Shown: positions 1 through 8,982, counted from the first letter of the stretch. The stretch: 64,000 bases of DNA from Paenibacillus_E violae (GCF_032461945.1 NZ_JAWCUD010000011.1:248001-312000); one strand, 5' to 3'. Made by a program: numbers and translations. The notes: a model not told the origin generated them from the sequence alone.

Positions 1-146
1 TGACTTGTCCTTGCGTGTCATCTCCGCAAGCCCGGTCTACTTTATTAATACGTGACTGATACGAGTATACTTTGAGAGGCTACCATTACGGCCGCGGGAC
101 TTATTCTCTATATACTTTTGTCGAGAACATATGTTAATGAATTAAC

Positions 147-1322
147 TTACTTGTCACTGCTACTCGCTAGTTCATTTCCAAATTGAAAAGGTTTGGATTG
201 ATGAACCAAAACACTAAGAACCAAACCCATAGATAGCATATTAGTCATTAAAGAACTTCCTCCATAACTGACAAATGGGAGTGCAATTCCTGTAAGTGGC
301 ATTAGTCCAGTATGCATGGCTATATTCTCAAAAATTTGTAAAATAAACATTGATGTCACACCAATTATCAAATAAGACCCCTCTAAATCTTCGCATTCCA
401 TAGCGATTCGAATCATTCGATAAATCAAAAAATAGTAAAGCAATAAAAGTATTGATGAACCAACAAAGCCAAATTCTTCACCAATAACAACATAAATCGA
501 ATCTGCATAGTCATATGGAATATATCCATTGTGTATCATAGTACCATGAAGGTATCCTTCGCCCAATAATTCCCCCGAACCAACTGCCTTCATGGAATTC
601 ACAACTTGATAACTTTGATCCGGATCACTAGTTGGATCCAAAAAAGTTTGAATTCTATGAAGTTGGTACGGCTTTACAATTTTATTGAATAAGGGGGGAT
701 CTACAAAATATAGGGCTATAATACTGCCAATAATCCCGATTATTACAAATAACCCCAAGAGTCCATGCTTGAAACGAATTTTCCCGATCCATAGCATCCC
801 TAGAAATATACAGATAATAACGATAGATGTTCCCATATCCGGTTGTTTCAAGATGAGCAGAAAAGGTATTCCTACAACAACTATCATCGGAATTATATCT
901 TGAACGAATCGGAGATATTCCCCCTTACGTTTTTCCAACATTTTGGCTAACAGCAGGATGACGAATACTTTCGCTAGTTCAGAAGGCTGAAACTGCATAA
1001 AATGAAGATTGATCCATCGCTGAGAACCATTGATGTTCATGCCTTTAAACATAACAAAGATTAACAGCAGAATACCGAATATATATAGGTATACGGATAA
1101 ATGACGTATAATAGCCCGATAATCTAGCATGGTCAGGACCAGCATTGGCACAAACATGGCAGCAAACATAACCAAGTTATTCACATGCAACCCTGCAAAT
1201 TTCGTATTATTTGTGGCGCTGTAGATTACTATTGTGCTGATAGCCATAAAACATAACAATAAGGCGATTATGATAAAATCAATTTTCTTCGCTTTAGGCA
1301 ACAGCTCTTTGATCACGAGCAT
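147..1322 (-). CDS. FtsW/RodA/SpoVE-family cell-shape protein
   Basis: Polytopic membrane protein of 391 residues of the SEDS family, which polymerises lipid II into peptidoglycan glycan strands during elongation, division or sporulation. Visible family marks: about ten hydrophobic segments, FQPSELAK near residue 112, QPDMGTS near residue 160, HNGYIPYDYADSIYVVIGEE near residue 265, and the C-terminal LPFVSYGGSSL block. Length is normal for RodA/SpoVE. The ATG at 1322 overlaps the decayed 3' end of a second SEDS gene just upstream on the same strand, so the two were probably a tandem operon. Which paralogue (FtsW, RodA or SpoVE) it is cannot be decided from sequence alone. Confidence 0.9.
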   Translation of the reverse strand: MLVIKELLPKAKKIDFIIIALLLCFMAISTIVIYSATNNTKFAGLHVNNLVMFAAMFVPMLVLTMLDYRAIIRHLSVYLYIFGILLLIFVMFKGMNINGSQRWINLHFMQFQPSELAKVFVILLLAKMLEKRKGEYLRFVQDIIPMIVVVGIPFLLILKQPDMGTSIVIICIFLGMLWIGKIRFKHGLLGLFVIIGIIGSIIALYFVDPPLFNKIVKPYQLHRIQTFLDPTSDPDQSYQVVNSMKAVGSGELLGEGYLHGTMIHNGYIPYDYADSIYVVIGEEFGFVGSSILLLLYYFLIYRMIRIAMECEDLEGSYLIIGVTSMFILQIFENIAMHTGLMPLTGIALPFVSYGGSSLMTNMLSMGLVLSVLVHQSKPFQFGNELASSSDK

Positions 1323-2308
1323 ATCTTCCCTCTCTTGAGATATTTAGTAATATACCTATACTCGCCAAGCTAATTAGTAAAGAAGATCCCCCATAGCTAA
1401 TTAGCGGAAGAGGAACACCTGTAATGGGGATACTTCCAGTAACGTCGCCTAGATTAATGAGTGCTTAAACACCAATAAGAGATACAATTCCTATACCAAT
1501 TAATGTTCCGAACAAGTCTGGACATCTCAAGGCTACAATGATGCCTCTCCAAATAAACAAAATATAAATAGTTAAAAAAATGAAACAGCCAATAAAGCCG
1601 AACTCTTCTCCTATTGTTGAAAAAATAAAATCCGTATGTGCTTCAGGTAAGTACAACAACTTCTCTTCCCCCTACCAAAACCAGTTCCTGTCAATCTCCC
1701 ATGCCCGAATGCTAATAAAGATTGAACTAATTGGTAGGAGGAGTCCTGGGAATCATTCCATGGATCAAGATAGGCTGTAAATCGTTGAAGCCTATAACTC
1801 TTTGCAAGGACAATTCCAATTGCTATTGGAAGCAAGGAAAGACCAATTCCAAAAAGCTGCAAAAGGTTTGCTCCTCGACAACAATCACAATAGTTGCTGC
1901 AATATTGATTAGAGCTGCAAGATAGATAATTAATCCTAGTTTTGCGAACTCTGTGGGTTGAATACCAAAAGAACCGACACCAAACCAGCTACGATGTCCA
2001 TTAATTTTTGTTCCGAACACAATAACAAGCCCTAATATAATAAGAATCAAAACAAAAATGAGACGGGACCATTTTTGATACATTTGATAAGGTATATTCA
2101 TCACTATCAGCATAGAAAATGTACCAATAAGACCCCATATCGCTTGTCTCTCCGTAAAATAAATAAAAGAATGGAACTTCCATGATGCTGATGCTTCACT
2201 AGTGCTAAACACCATTAAGATAACAAAGCCAACAAGTATACTAGTTAATAACAAAAGTAGAAAATCTGGGCGCCCCCTCAAAGAATTTTTCAGCCTACTC
2301 GTCTCCAC
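1294..2308 (-). pseudogene. Decayed second FtsW/RodA-family gene
   Basis: The remains of a SEDS gene are spread over three frames. The N-terminal half (2308 to about 1900) runs through INGHRSWFGVGSFGIQPTEF. The next part (about 1880-1680) has LAKSYRLQRFTAYLDPW, and the part after that (about 1660-1468) has IFSTIGEEFGFIGC. An in-frame TAA at 1467-1465 interrupts the last piece, after which the reading frame continues with ITGVPLPLISYGGSSLL to 1294. The region between the N-terminal half and LAKSYRLQ is too short for the family, so an internal deletion of several dozen codons is likely. Frameshifts, a nonsense codon and a deletion together make a functional product very unlikely. Confidence 0.85.
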
Positions 2309-2720
2309 CTTTCTTACTTATTCCTATCATATGATGTCGAATAAAACTAATCAATGGTGTCACCATATTTACCCCATTTTCCGTCATTTATTATTTTGCT
2401 TTCGGTTAAGAAAAAACGAAAAATAACTTCAACAGAATCAAATGAACGTGAATCATCTCATATTATTAGGATATTTGAGTTCACTAGAAAAAAGCTGATC
2501 TCGATCAATCAGGAAATATTAGTTTTTCTGAAGCAATTGTTCCTGGAATTGGAGTATCTATGAATGCTCTAACAAATGGACTGAGACGCTGTTAATATTA
2601 TGGTTAAGAAGAATCACATTAGCAGGACCTTAACGACGTACAACCTCAACGGCTACCTCGCCCGATCCTTTGCCGCCATAATTGGCAAGTCAATGCACAA
2701 ATAAAGGTGGTAAGTTTCCC
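2309..2720. other. Intergenic stretch, no recognisable gene
   Basis: Short open frames exist on both strands but none has a convincing ribosome binding site or family resemblance. Minus-strand fragments around 2570-2700 look like decayed coding sequence with several stops. No terminator, RNA gene or repeat was recognised. Confidence 0.4.
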
Positions 2721-2885
2721 TCAACAATTAAATGCGCCAGAGGGCTCCCTCCATCTCATATTAGATATGAATTCTTCGTCAATTTCCAAGCCCTTTTCTT
2801 TTCGTATTTTTTTGAGATTGGACTCTGTAATCGAGATATACTCATAAGGATTAAAGTTATCAATGGTTAGTGCTGCGCAAAACAT
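2721..2885 (-). CDS. Small hypothetical protein in a degenerate cluster
   Basis: A 54-codon open frame whose ATG lies two bases after the stop of the upstream broken gene (TGA at 2890-2888, ATG at 2885-2883), the close coupling typical of phage or mobile-element genes. The product contains NPYEYISITESNLKKIRKEK followed by an acidic stretch. I recognise no family. Beyond the stop the DNA still looks coding but out of frame, so this may be the front part of a longer broken gene. Confidence 0.3.
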   Translation of the reverse strand: MFCAALTIDNFNPYEYISITESNLKKIRKEKGLEIDEEFISNMRWREPSGAFNC

Positions 2886-2887
2886 GC

Positions 2888-3117
2888 TCACACCTCAGCT
2901 GATCCTTCCCAGGAAACGCCAGGAAATTCCCAGATTTCATCACCAAATCTTAAGGACCCATCGTACTGCTCCTCAACGATCTTCTTAAGCACATCCTGAG
3001 ATAGTTTAAGAACCATTTTTAAGCGCTCAATCTCTTTAGTTAACGCCGCGGCTCTTCCAGCTGCTAGCCTCTCTCTAATTCCGGTGAGGCTTGTTCCAAT
3101 TTATCTGCATTTGCCAT
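2888..3117 (-). pseudogene. Small coiled-coil protein gene with a frameshift
   Basis: An ATG at 3117 follows a good ribosome binding site (GGGGGA) and encodes MANADKLEQASPE. The frame then closes at a TAG, but a one-base shift restores a longer frame (GIRERLAAGRAAALTKEIER and onward) ending at 2888. The shifted product would be about 76 residues, with a heptad-like amphipathic segment and an acidic aromatic C-terminus. A single frameshift near 3075 is the simplest explanation. No family is recognised; the size and packing suggest a remnant of a mobile element. Confidence 0.45.
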
Positions 3118-3124
3118 GATTTTA

Positions 3125-3416
3125 TCCCCCTAGTTATAATCCAGCATGCCAGCTTCTTTAGAATTTCTTTCGCGAGTTTAAGTGCCCATTGAACGGCTTC
3201 TGCCTTTTTTCCGCCGTTATGACTGTATTACACTGTGCCGAGCACAGAGTCTACACCCGTGATTTTTTCAGTAGCCCAGGCATATAAAGCTAGTTGTCTC
3301 ATATGACGCTTGGGATTTCCCGACCGAATGACTGAAAGTTGCAGTTGAAGTATGACTTGAGGTAAGCCTTTGGCTAGCGTTTTCCTAACCTCCACTAACA
3401 CGACATAGAGAGCCAA
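3125..3416 (-). pseudogene. Small hypothetical gene with in-frame stop
   Basis: An open frame from 3416 encodes about 62 residues (MALYVVLVEVRKTLAKGLPQ and onward) and stops at 3230-3228. The same frame continues with coding-like sequence (YSHNGGKKAEAVQWALKLAK) as far as the start of the next gene, so the TAA is probably a nonsense mutation. It lies directly upstream of, and overlaps, the frameshifted coiled-coil gene, giving a run of small broken minus-strand genes. Function unknown. Confidence 0.35.
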
Positions 3417-3580
3417 GAGATCACCACCTCTTGGATCTTCTTTTATTTTCCCGCTACCCGAGCTGACGGATTAAACGCCAAGCGTACTGCGAGCTAGCGA
3501 AATCGTCTCACTTCCAAATATGAATTCTTCAATGTGAATTGGCTGAACGTTGAGCAGATTGTGCTTAGTTTTTTTATTTT

Positions 3581-3596
3581 TGTCGGGAATCCGACA
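3581..3596. promoter_or_regulatory. CRP/FNR-type palindromic operator candidate
   Basis: A perfect inverted repeat, TGTCG-N6-CGACA, has the half-site length and spacing of CRP/FNR-family operators. It overlaps the place expected for the -35 of an extended -10 promoter (TGTGATAAT, 3613-3621) and lies about 95 bases upstream of a Crp/Fnr gene. Autoregulation is an inference. Confidence 0.55.
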
Positions 3597-3612
3597 TATT
3601 AGTATGAAATCA

Positions 3613-3635
3613 TGTGATAATATACTTATATCACA
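3613..3635. promoter_or_regulatory. Second palindrome overlapping the -10 region
   Basis: TGTGATA-N9-TATCACA forms a perfect 7-bp inverted repeat. Its left arm contains the extended -10 sequence TGTGATAAT. It may be a second operator or simply promoter sequence; its wide spacing does not fit a standard CRP site. Confidence 0.4.
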
Positions 3636-3689
3636 TTGGAATACTCGGTATTGAGGATTTGCATTATTTTATGAGTATTAATAGGGGGT

Positions 3690-4367
3690 ATGATCCTATC
3701 TATGGAACAATTGCATGAGCTGACCGACCTTCAGGAAAAGGACCCTACTAAGGAAGTCATGGTTAAGGCTTTTCGACAACACGGTATTAGCTATACATAC
3801 CGAAAAAACGAGTTTGTTTTTCAGGAAAATGACTTGCCCAGCGGAGCCTATTATGTCGCTTCAGGATTAATTAAAATTTCCCAATCCTCCGAGGAGGGGC
3901 AAGGAATTACCTTATTTCTTCGTTATGAGGGGGAAGTTTTCGGTAATGCGGAAGTGTTGACGAATATGGCTCGGAAGCGCTACGCCAAGTGTCTAGTGGA
4001 CAGCCAAATCATTACGCTAGACAGTCGAAAATTCCTTGAATTGGCCAAGGAGAACGCGGAGTTTTCCTATTCCGTTGCCGTTCTAGGTGCGCGCAGACTC
4101 CTGCAAACACAGCGAATGGTCGAAACCTTAATCTCCCGCCCCGTCGCCTGGAGACTCGCTTGGTTCCTTTTGCAGTTAGGCAAACCGACTGAAGAGAAGC
4201 TCGAAATCCAGGTGCCGCTTAGCCATGAAGAGATATCCTATGTGATTGGATGCAGCAGACAAACTGTCACAGAAACCTTGAACAAATGGCGAGATAAAGG
4301 ACTTATCGATTATGCCAAAAAGAAGATCGTTGTTTATCATCCGAACCGTTTCTTCACCGACATATAG
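3690..4367 (+). CDS. Crp/Fnr-family transcriptional regulator
   Basis: A 225-residue regulator with an N-terminal cyclic-nucleotide-binding-like beta-barrel (about residues 30-120, including the ENDLPSGAYYVASGLIKI segment), a long dimerisation helix, and a C-terminal winged helix with recognition sequence GCSRQTVTETLNKW near residue 190. No cysteine cluster is visible, so an oxygen-sensing iron-sulfur type is unlikely; the effector is unknown. The start is ambiguous: the ATG at 3690 lies almost on top of the AGGGGG site, while an ATG at 3702 is rather far from it. It is the first gene of an apparent operon with an ABC importer and probably controls it, with candidate operators upstream. Confidence 0.88.
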   Translation: MILSMEQLHELTDLQEKDPTKEVMVKAFRQHGISYTYRKNEFVFQENDLPSGAYYVASGLIKISQSSEEGQGITLFLRYEGEVFGNAEVLTNMARKRYAKCLVDSQIITLDSRKFLELAKENAEFSYSVAVLGARRLLQTQRMVETLISRPVAWRLAWFLLQLGKPTEEKLEIQVPLSHEEISYVIGCSRQTVTETLNKWRDKGLIDYAKKKIVVYHPNRFFTDI

Positions 4368-4394
4368 ACGAACATCCACCTGGAGGCCAACCCT

Positions 4395-5234
4395 ATGATT
4401 ACGTTAACCAATGTGAATAAATCCTTTTCACAGAATAAAAGCAATGCCTATACGGCTTTAGATCAAGTTTCCCTCACGATTAAAAAGGGAGAATTCGTCT
4501 CCATCGTAGGGCCCTCGGGCTGCGGAAAATCAACGCTCTTGAACCTGATCGCCGGATTCGAGCAAGTGAGCGGCGGATTAATTACGGTGGGTGGGCAAAA
4601 GGTAACTGCGCCAGGAGCCGATCGCATTGTCGTTTTTCAAGAGCACGGCTTGTTCCCTTGGCTCACGGTGCTGGACAATGTGGCCTTTGGTTTGAAGCAA
4701 AGGGGGGTATCCAAGAAAGATCGCTACGCACTCGCTACTGAACAGATCAAAGCTGTGCACTTGAGCAAGTTTATCTATCGTTATCCCCACGAGCTGTCCG
4801 GCGGGATGAAACAAAGAGTAGCGATTGCTAGAGCGCTCGTTATGGATCCTCAGATCCTATTAATGGATGAACCCTTTGCGGCATTGGATGAGCAGACACG
4901 TATCATTTTACTGAAGGATTTGGAAGAAATTTGGCTAAAAACGGGTAAAACGATCTTGTTTATTACACACAACATTCGTGAAGCTGTCATTTTATCTGAT
5001 CGTGTTGTCGTGATGGCGACGCAGCCAGGCAGGGTCAAGAAGGAATTTGTCGTGCAAGCGGCTAGGCCTCACCAAAGCAGCGATCCGCTCATTCATGCTT
5101 TGGAAAACAAGATTATGGAAGCTCTGACGGATGAGCTCGAGAAGGTAGTCAGAGAGGAGCTTGGCCATGCATACAGCCTTAAGAAGAGCGCTATTTCTAA
5201 TTCTGCTGCTGATCATATGGGAATTGGGATTTAG
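4395..5234 (+). CDS. ABC transporter ATPase, nitrate/sulfonate/taurine type
   Basis: A 279-residue cytoplasmic ATPase of the SsuB/TauB/NrtD group, which powers import of oxyanions or sulfonates. Walker A GPSGCGKST lies near residue 39, the Q-loop in VVFQEHGLFP near residue 83, the LSGGMKQR signature near residue 138, Walker B ILLMDEPFAALDE near residue 158 and the switch histidine in FITHNIREA near residue 191. The ATG follows a GGAGG site. Its last 68 bases overlap the start of the permease gene in another frame, which implies translational coupling. The substrate cannot be told from the ATPase alone. Confidence 0.92.
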   Translation: MITLTNVNKSFSQNKSNAYTALDQVSLTIKKGEFVSIVGPSGCGKSTLLNLIAGFEQVSGGLITVGGQKVTAPGADRIVVFQEHGLFPWLTVLDNVAFGLKQRGVSKKDRYALATEQIKAVHLSKFIYRYPHELSGGMKQRVAIARALVMDPQILLMDEPFAALDEQTRIILLKDLEEIWLKTGKTILFITHNIREAVILSDRVVVMATQPGRVKKEFVVQAARPHQSSDPLIHALENKIMEALTDELEKVVREELGHAYSLKKSAISNSAADHMGIGI

Positions 5235-5922
5235 AATTTTTGATTGGGGGTGGAAGTTTCCTTCCCCACTGCAAACCTTTCAGGCCTTCTATGATGGGTT
5301 TGTTCATGGGCATCTCCTAAGCGCCATTGGGGCTAGTCTTCGTCGCTTACTCATCTCGTTTGCCCTATCAATTAGCATGGGCACGATATTAGGCTATTTA
5401 TTTGCTCGATATCGGTATTTCGATGAGACCTTCGGCTTTCTCGTAGTTGCCCTCCAGACCGTGCCGAGTATCGCATGGCTGCCCTTCGCGATTATCTGGT
5501 TCGGACTGAATGACACTTCGGTCATTTTCATCACCACCATTGGCGCAATATGGACGATGTCGATGGCCAGCCGCACAGGGATCATGAACATTTCACCGAT
5601 TCACCAGCGAGCTGCTCAAATGCTGGGAACGGGCAGCGGATACCGCTTGTTCTTTCAAGTGCAGCTGCCCGCGGCATTTCCCCATTGGATAACGGGGATA
5701 CGAGTGGCATGGGCCTTCGCTTGGCGGGCACTTGTAGCTGGCGAGCTGATTGCCAAGGGCGTCGGGCTCGGGCAAATGCTGCAGGATGGACGCGGACTTG
5801 GCGATACGGCCACGATCCTGTGCGTCGTCATTATTATCGCTGTGATCGGTACCATATCGGATCATTTCTGCTTTAAACAGCTGGAGGATCGCATCGTGCT
5901 TCGTTTTCAGCTTAAGAAATAA
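5167..5922 (+). CDS. ABC transporter permease, sulfonate/taurine type
   Basis: An integral membrane subunit of the SsuC/TauC family with about six hydrophobic segments and the EAA-type cytoplasmic loop around residues 140-165 (HQRAAQMLGTGSGYRLFFQV). I chose the ATG at 5167, seven bases after an AGGAG site; a TTG two codons earlier is too close to it. The gene begins inside the 3' end of the ATPase gene. Together with the ATPase and the following lipoprotein it makes a complete importer. Confidence 0.9.
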   Translation: MHTALRRALFLILLLIIWELGFRIFDWGWKFPSPLQTFQAFYDGFVHGHLLSAIGASLRRLLISFALSISMGTILGYLFARYRYFDETFGFLVVALQTVPSIAWLPFAIIWFGLNDTSVIFITTIGAIWTMSMASRTGIMNISPIHQRAAQMLGTGSGYRLFFQVQLPAAFPHWITGIRVAWAFAWRALVAGELIAKGVGLGQMLQDGRGLGDTATILCVVIIIAVIGTISDHFCFKQLEDRIVLRFQLKK

Positions 5923-5951
5923 TTGCGTTATCTAGCTAAGGGGGAATTCGT

Positions 5952-6980
5952 ATGAAAAAAGTAGGTTGGATCATGAGTTTGGTTGTAGTCGTATCCTTGG
6001 TTTTGTCCGCTTGCGGCCAGAGTAAGGAAACCGCTTCAAGCGCTGTCAGTGCGACTGTGAAAATTGGGATTTTGAAAAATGTCACCCATGCTCCCGGATT
6101 TATCGCCCTGCAGAATAACTATTTTCAGGACGCTTTTGGTAAAAATGCCAAAATTGACGTCACGGCTTTTGACAATGGCGCGGACTTCGCGACTGCGATT
6201 GCCACAGACCAAATTGATATTGGCTACGTGGGACCAGGTCCAGTTATCAATCAATATTTGAAAAGCAAAAATATCAGGGTCATTGCTGGCGCGAATAACG
6301 GCGGCGCCGTATTGGTTGCTCGCAAGGATGCAGGCATCAATTCCGTCAAAGATCTCGTTGGTAAAACGGTAGCTGTTGCTGCCAAAGGTGGCACACCCGA
6401 TTTGTCCCTTCGGTTGCTGCTCAAACAGGAAGGGTTGAAAGTCTCCACCGATACGTCAGGTGTGCAAATCGTTACACGTGCCCCGGCAGATACGTTAGTC
6501 GCGATGCGTCAGAAAGAAGTAGACGCAACTTTGATTGCAGAACCTTGGGGTACACAGATCATCCAAGAGGGTACCGGTACGATTTTAGTCGATTGGAACA
6601 AAATCCCGCCAAAAGACGGAAATTATCCATTAACGATTCTCGTAGCCAGTGATACATTCCTGAAGGATCACCGTGATTTGGCCAAAAAAGCGGTGAAAGC
6701 CAACAAACAAGCGATCGATTTCATTCAGAAAAATCCGGATAAAGCCTATGGGCTGATTAGCGATGAGCTGAAGCAGTTAGCCGGTAAAGGAATGGAGCCA
6801 GCACTCATCAAAGCAGCCATTGACCATTTGAAATTAACCCAAGACATTACCATAGAGGATATCAACGAGCAGGCTAAAGCATCCTTTGATGCAGGGTACT
6901 TAAAAGTGAAAGCGGAAGAGTTGGATTTCAGCAAATTCTTGGATTTATCGCTTTTAAATGAAACTAAAAAAGAAAAATAA
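5952..6980 (+). CDS. ABC substrate-binding lipoprotein, sulfonate/taurine type
   Basis: A 342-residue extracytoplasmic binding protein. The N-terminus is a lipoprotein signal with the lipobox LSAC at residues 18-21, so the mature protein is lipid-anchored at Cys21. The body shows NMT1/SsuA-like periplasmic-binding-fold features: KIGILKNVTHAPGFIALQNN, DIGYVGPGPVINQYL and a later AEPWGTQI segment typical of aliphatic sulfonate, taurine or nitrate receptors. It sits 29 bases after the permease gene, behind a good ribosome binding site. The exact ligand is unknown; the adjacent hydrolase hints at an organic sulfur or ester compound. Confidence 0.9.
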   Translation: MKKVGWIMSLVVVVSLVLSACGQSKETASSAVSATVKIGILKNVTHAPGFIALQNNYFQDAFGKNAKIDVTAFDNGADFATAIATDQIDIGYVGPGPVINQYLKSKNIRVIAGANNGGAVLVARKDAGINSVKDLVGKTVAVAAKGGTPDLSLRLLLKQEGLKVSTDTSGVQIVTRAPADTLVAMRQKEVDATLIAEPWGTQIIQEGTGTILVDWNKIPPKDGNYPLTILVASDTFLKDHRDLAKKAVKANKQAIDFIQKNPDKAYGLISDELKQLAGKGMEPALIKAAIDHLKLTQDITIEDINEQAKASFDAGYLKVKAEELDFSKFLDLSLLNETKKEK

Positions 6981-7005
6981 ACATACGTAACCGAGGAGGC
7001 CATCT

Positions 7006-7926
7006 GTGTATATACAACCACAAGAAAACCTATTGCCGGATGTTCATGAGCACATCAAAGTCGTCATTCTTGGCACGGGCACGCCGAGAGCCTTTTATGG
7101 CAGGGCGAAGGCCGGCGTCGCGATTCTGGCTGGTGACAAAGCGTTCCTATTCGACTGCGGAGGCGCAACCGTTGACCAACTGATTAAAGCAGGGATCATG
7201 CCGCAGCGGATTTCTGATGTCTTTTTCACGCATCATCATAGTGATCATAACTCCGGGTTTTTCGATGTTTTCATCACCAGCTGGCGGACACATGTGATCG
7301 CGGATCGGGTATTTGAGGGGCGCAAAGGGCCTATGAACGTCTACGGACCCATCACAACGAAAGAAATTATCGGCAAAATGAGGGCGTCTTTCGACTTCGA
7401 CGTGAATCTTCGAGTGAACTATAACTTCTCCGCAGGTGAAGGGGCGGACATTTGTTATTTTGAAAGCAACGAGGGTGTGGTTTACGACCAAGGTGGCGTT
7501 AAAGTCACGGCTTTCGAAGTGGATCATAAGCCTGTTGATCCCGCTATTGCCTATAAATTCGAGTTCAACGGAAAGTCGGTCGTCATTTCAGGCGATACCA
7601 TCCCCGTTGAAAATATGATTACACACAGTCGCGGCGTGGATCTGCTTGTCCATGAATCTTATAACAAAGCGTGGCTGGACGCGCTGATCGCCAAATTCCC
7701 TGAGCAGACCATTGGACTGTCTAATCCAGCCAAGTATCATTCGACCACGCACCAAGTGGCAGAAATCGCCCGAGAAGCCGGCGTGGCTCATCTGGTGCTC
7801 ACCCACCACATTCCTGCTCCTGCCGCCACTGAGGAGGCGGAGGCCGCCTATACAGAAGGTATGCGGGACATCTACGGTGGCCGAATTACGATGGCCCGAG
7901 ATTTAATGGCATTTGATCTTGCATGA
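7006..7926 (+). CDS. MBL-fold metallohydrolase linked to the importer
   Basis: A 306-residue metallo-beta-lactamase-fold enzyme of the RNase Z/arylsulfatase-like branch. THHHSDHN near residue 75 is the metal-binding HxHxDH motif. Later ligands are plausible in SGDT (about residue 196), HES (about residue 212) and the LTHH segment near residue 267. The GTG at 7006 is seven bases after GAGGAGG. It is the last gene of the apparent regulator-importer operon, followed at once by a terminator. The family includes tRNA processing enzymes and alkyl- or arylsulfatases; the transporter context favours hydrolysis of an imported organosulfur or ester substrate, which is inference. Confidence 0.85.
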   Translation: MYIQPQENLLPDVHEHIKVVILGTGTPRAFYGRAKAGVAILAGDKAFLFDCGGATVDQLIKAGIMPQRISDVFFTHHHSDHNSGFFDVFITSWRTHVIADRVFEGRKGPMNVYGPITTKEIIGKMRASFDFDVNLRVNYNFSAGEGADICYFESNEGVVYDQGGVKVTAFEVDHKPVDPAIAYKFEFNGKSVVISGDTIPVENMITHSRGVDLLVHESYNKAWLDALIAKFPEQTIGLSNPAKYHSTTHQVAEIAREAGVAHLVLTHHIPAPAATEEAEAAYTEGMRDIYGGRITMARDLMAFDLA

Positions 7927-7930
7927 TAAA

Positions 7931-7970
7931 AAGCAGCTCTGCGTTCATTCACTCAGAGCTGCTTCTTTCA
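7931..7970 (+). terminator. Rho-independent terminator
   Basis: An 11-bp perfect stem (AAGCAGCTCTG / CAGAGCTGCTT) with a 12-base loop and a T-containing tail, five bases after the hydrolase stop codon. Confidence 0.85.
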
Positions 7971-8050
7971 ATAAGTTTCGTCTTATCTTCTTTGGGCGAT
8001 AATTCTTCAATTGGGTTTGAATTTCTGTAACTACTTCGTCGTTGGGTAGC

Positions 8051-8152
8051 TAAAATACATTCGACGGTTTTTCATCATTTAGTAACGCAACTGCAGAAAT
8101 ATACTGGTTGCCGCAGCATAGCTGTTTTAAGCTAACGTTCTCCGTCGTAACG
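8051..8152 (-). repeat. Outlying attC-like repeat (copy a)
   Basis: It matches the copy at 12551-12651 over most of its length (ACATTC..GACGG, GTAACG, GGTTGCCGC, then TTTTAAGCTAACGTTCTCCG). In minus orientation its gene-proximal arm lies about 100 bases after the stop of the cupredoxin gene. It is an isolated copy of the palindrome family that is dense after 46 kb. Confidence 0.6.
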
Positions 8153-8248
8153 TCTTAATCTTTTTATCGGAAAATGGAGCTTCCTTAGAATTTGTTATGT
8201 CTGATTCCCAAGTCATAGGTGCGCAAATGACACTATTTCATGCAAGTT

Positions 8249-8941
8249 CTATTTCACTGTAATGATCCCTTGCATGGCAGCTTGGTGAAGCTCACAAATA
8301 TAAGCGTAATCGCCTGGTTCATTTAACGTCACACTGGCGGATTCACCTGTAGCGAGATAAGGGGTTCGGAAGCTTCCATTAACCGCAGCGGCATTGTGCT
8401 TGACTTTATCCCTATTTGTAAAAATTATAGTGGAGCCCGTCTCTACTGAGATATTCCCGCCTTTGAATTGAAATCCCTCGATTGTTACGAAGTAGGTTGA
8501 AGCCGCGGTATCGCTGACTATATTCACCTTGCGCGTTACGTCATCATAGTTAACCTTCAAGCCGAATGTTTCCGCAAGAAATCGTGAATGCACAAAGGTG
8601 GTGCCGTTAATAAGCTGGGCAGGGCCAACCATCGTTTGAGGTGTACCATCTATAAGAGCTTCGGATGAGCCAATGGATAACTTTACTAGCTTTGCTCCTT
8701 TCTTAACAGTTACGGTTTGGGTGGATGCCTCGTAGCCGACTTCAGCACCAATCCCCTCTGCCAGCGCGCGATAAGGCACAAATAATGAATTATCAATAAG
8801 GTACGAATCCCCAACTTGCATCGGCTGTCCATTTAGCTCCAGCCTCATATCCGATTTTAATTGCCCCTCTGCAAATACCGTAATAGTACTAGACAGCCAC
8901 AAAAGGACAGCGATACTAATCATTCTCCAAGGTTTGAGCAT
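8249..8941 (-). CDS. Exported stalk-domain cupredoxin
   Basis: A 230-residue secreted protein. The signal peptide ends near residue 24 (TVFA). A copper-amine-oxidase N-terminal 'stalk' repeat spans roughly residues 30-140, with the SLFVPYRALAEGIGA and TTFVHSRFLAETFG motifs. A plastocyanin-like cupredoxin domain spans about residues 145-230. Likely type-1 copper ligands are His in KVKHNA, then Cys, His and Met in ICELHQAAMQG. This suggests electron transfer or copper binding at the cell surface. The promoter upstream has the same ECF motif found before the sigma gene and the divergent exported protein, so it probably belongs to that regulon. Confidence 0.85.
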   Translation of the reverse strand: MLKPWRMISIAVLLWLSSTITVFAEGQLKSDMRLELNGQPMQVGDSYLIDNSLFVPYRALAEGIGAEVGYEASTQTVTVKKGAKLVKLSIGSSEALIDGTPQTMVGPAQLINGTTFVHSRFLAETFGLKVNYDDVTRKVNIVSDTAASTYFVTIEGFQFKGGNISVETGSTIIFTNRDKVKHNAAAVNGSFRTPYLATGESASVTLNEPGDYAYICELHQAAMQGIITVK

Positions 8942-8982
8942 ATCAAAAATCCTCCTTTAAAGTTTGGTTACTCAACAAGAGT

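Noticed and set aside
1..146. Gene at the left window edge
   Set aside because: No open frame or family resemblance on either strand in the first 146 bases.
5550..5876. 108-codon plus-strand frame
   Set aside because: Out-of-frame shadow of the permease gene with no start signal.
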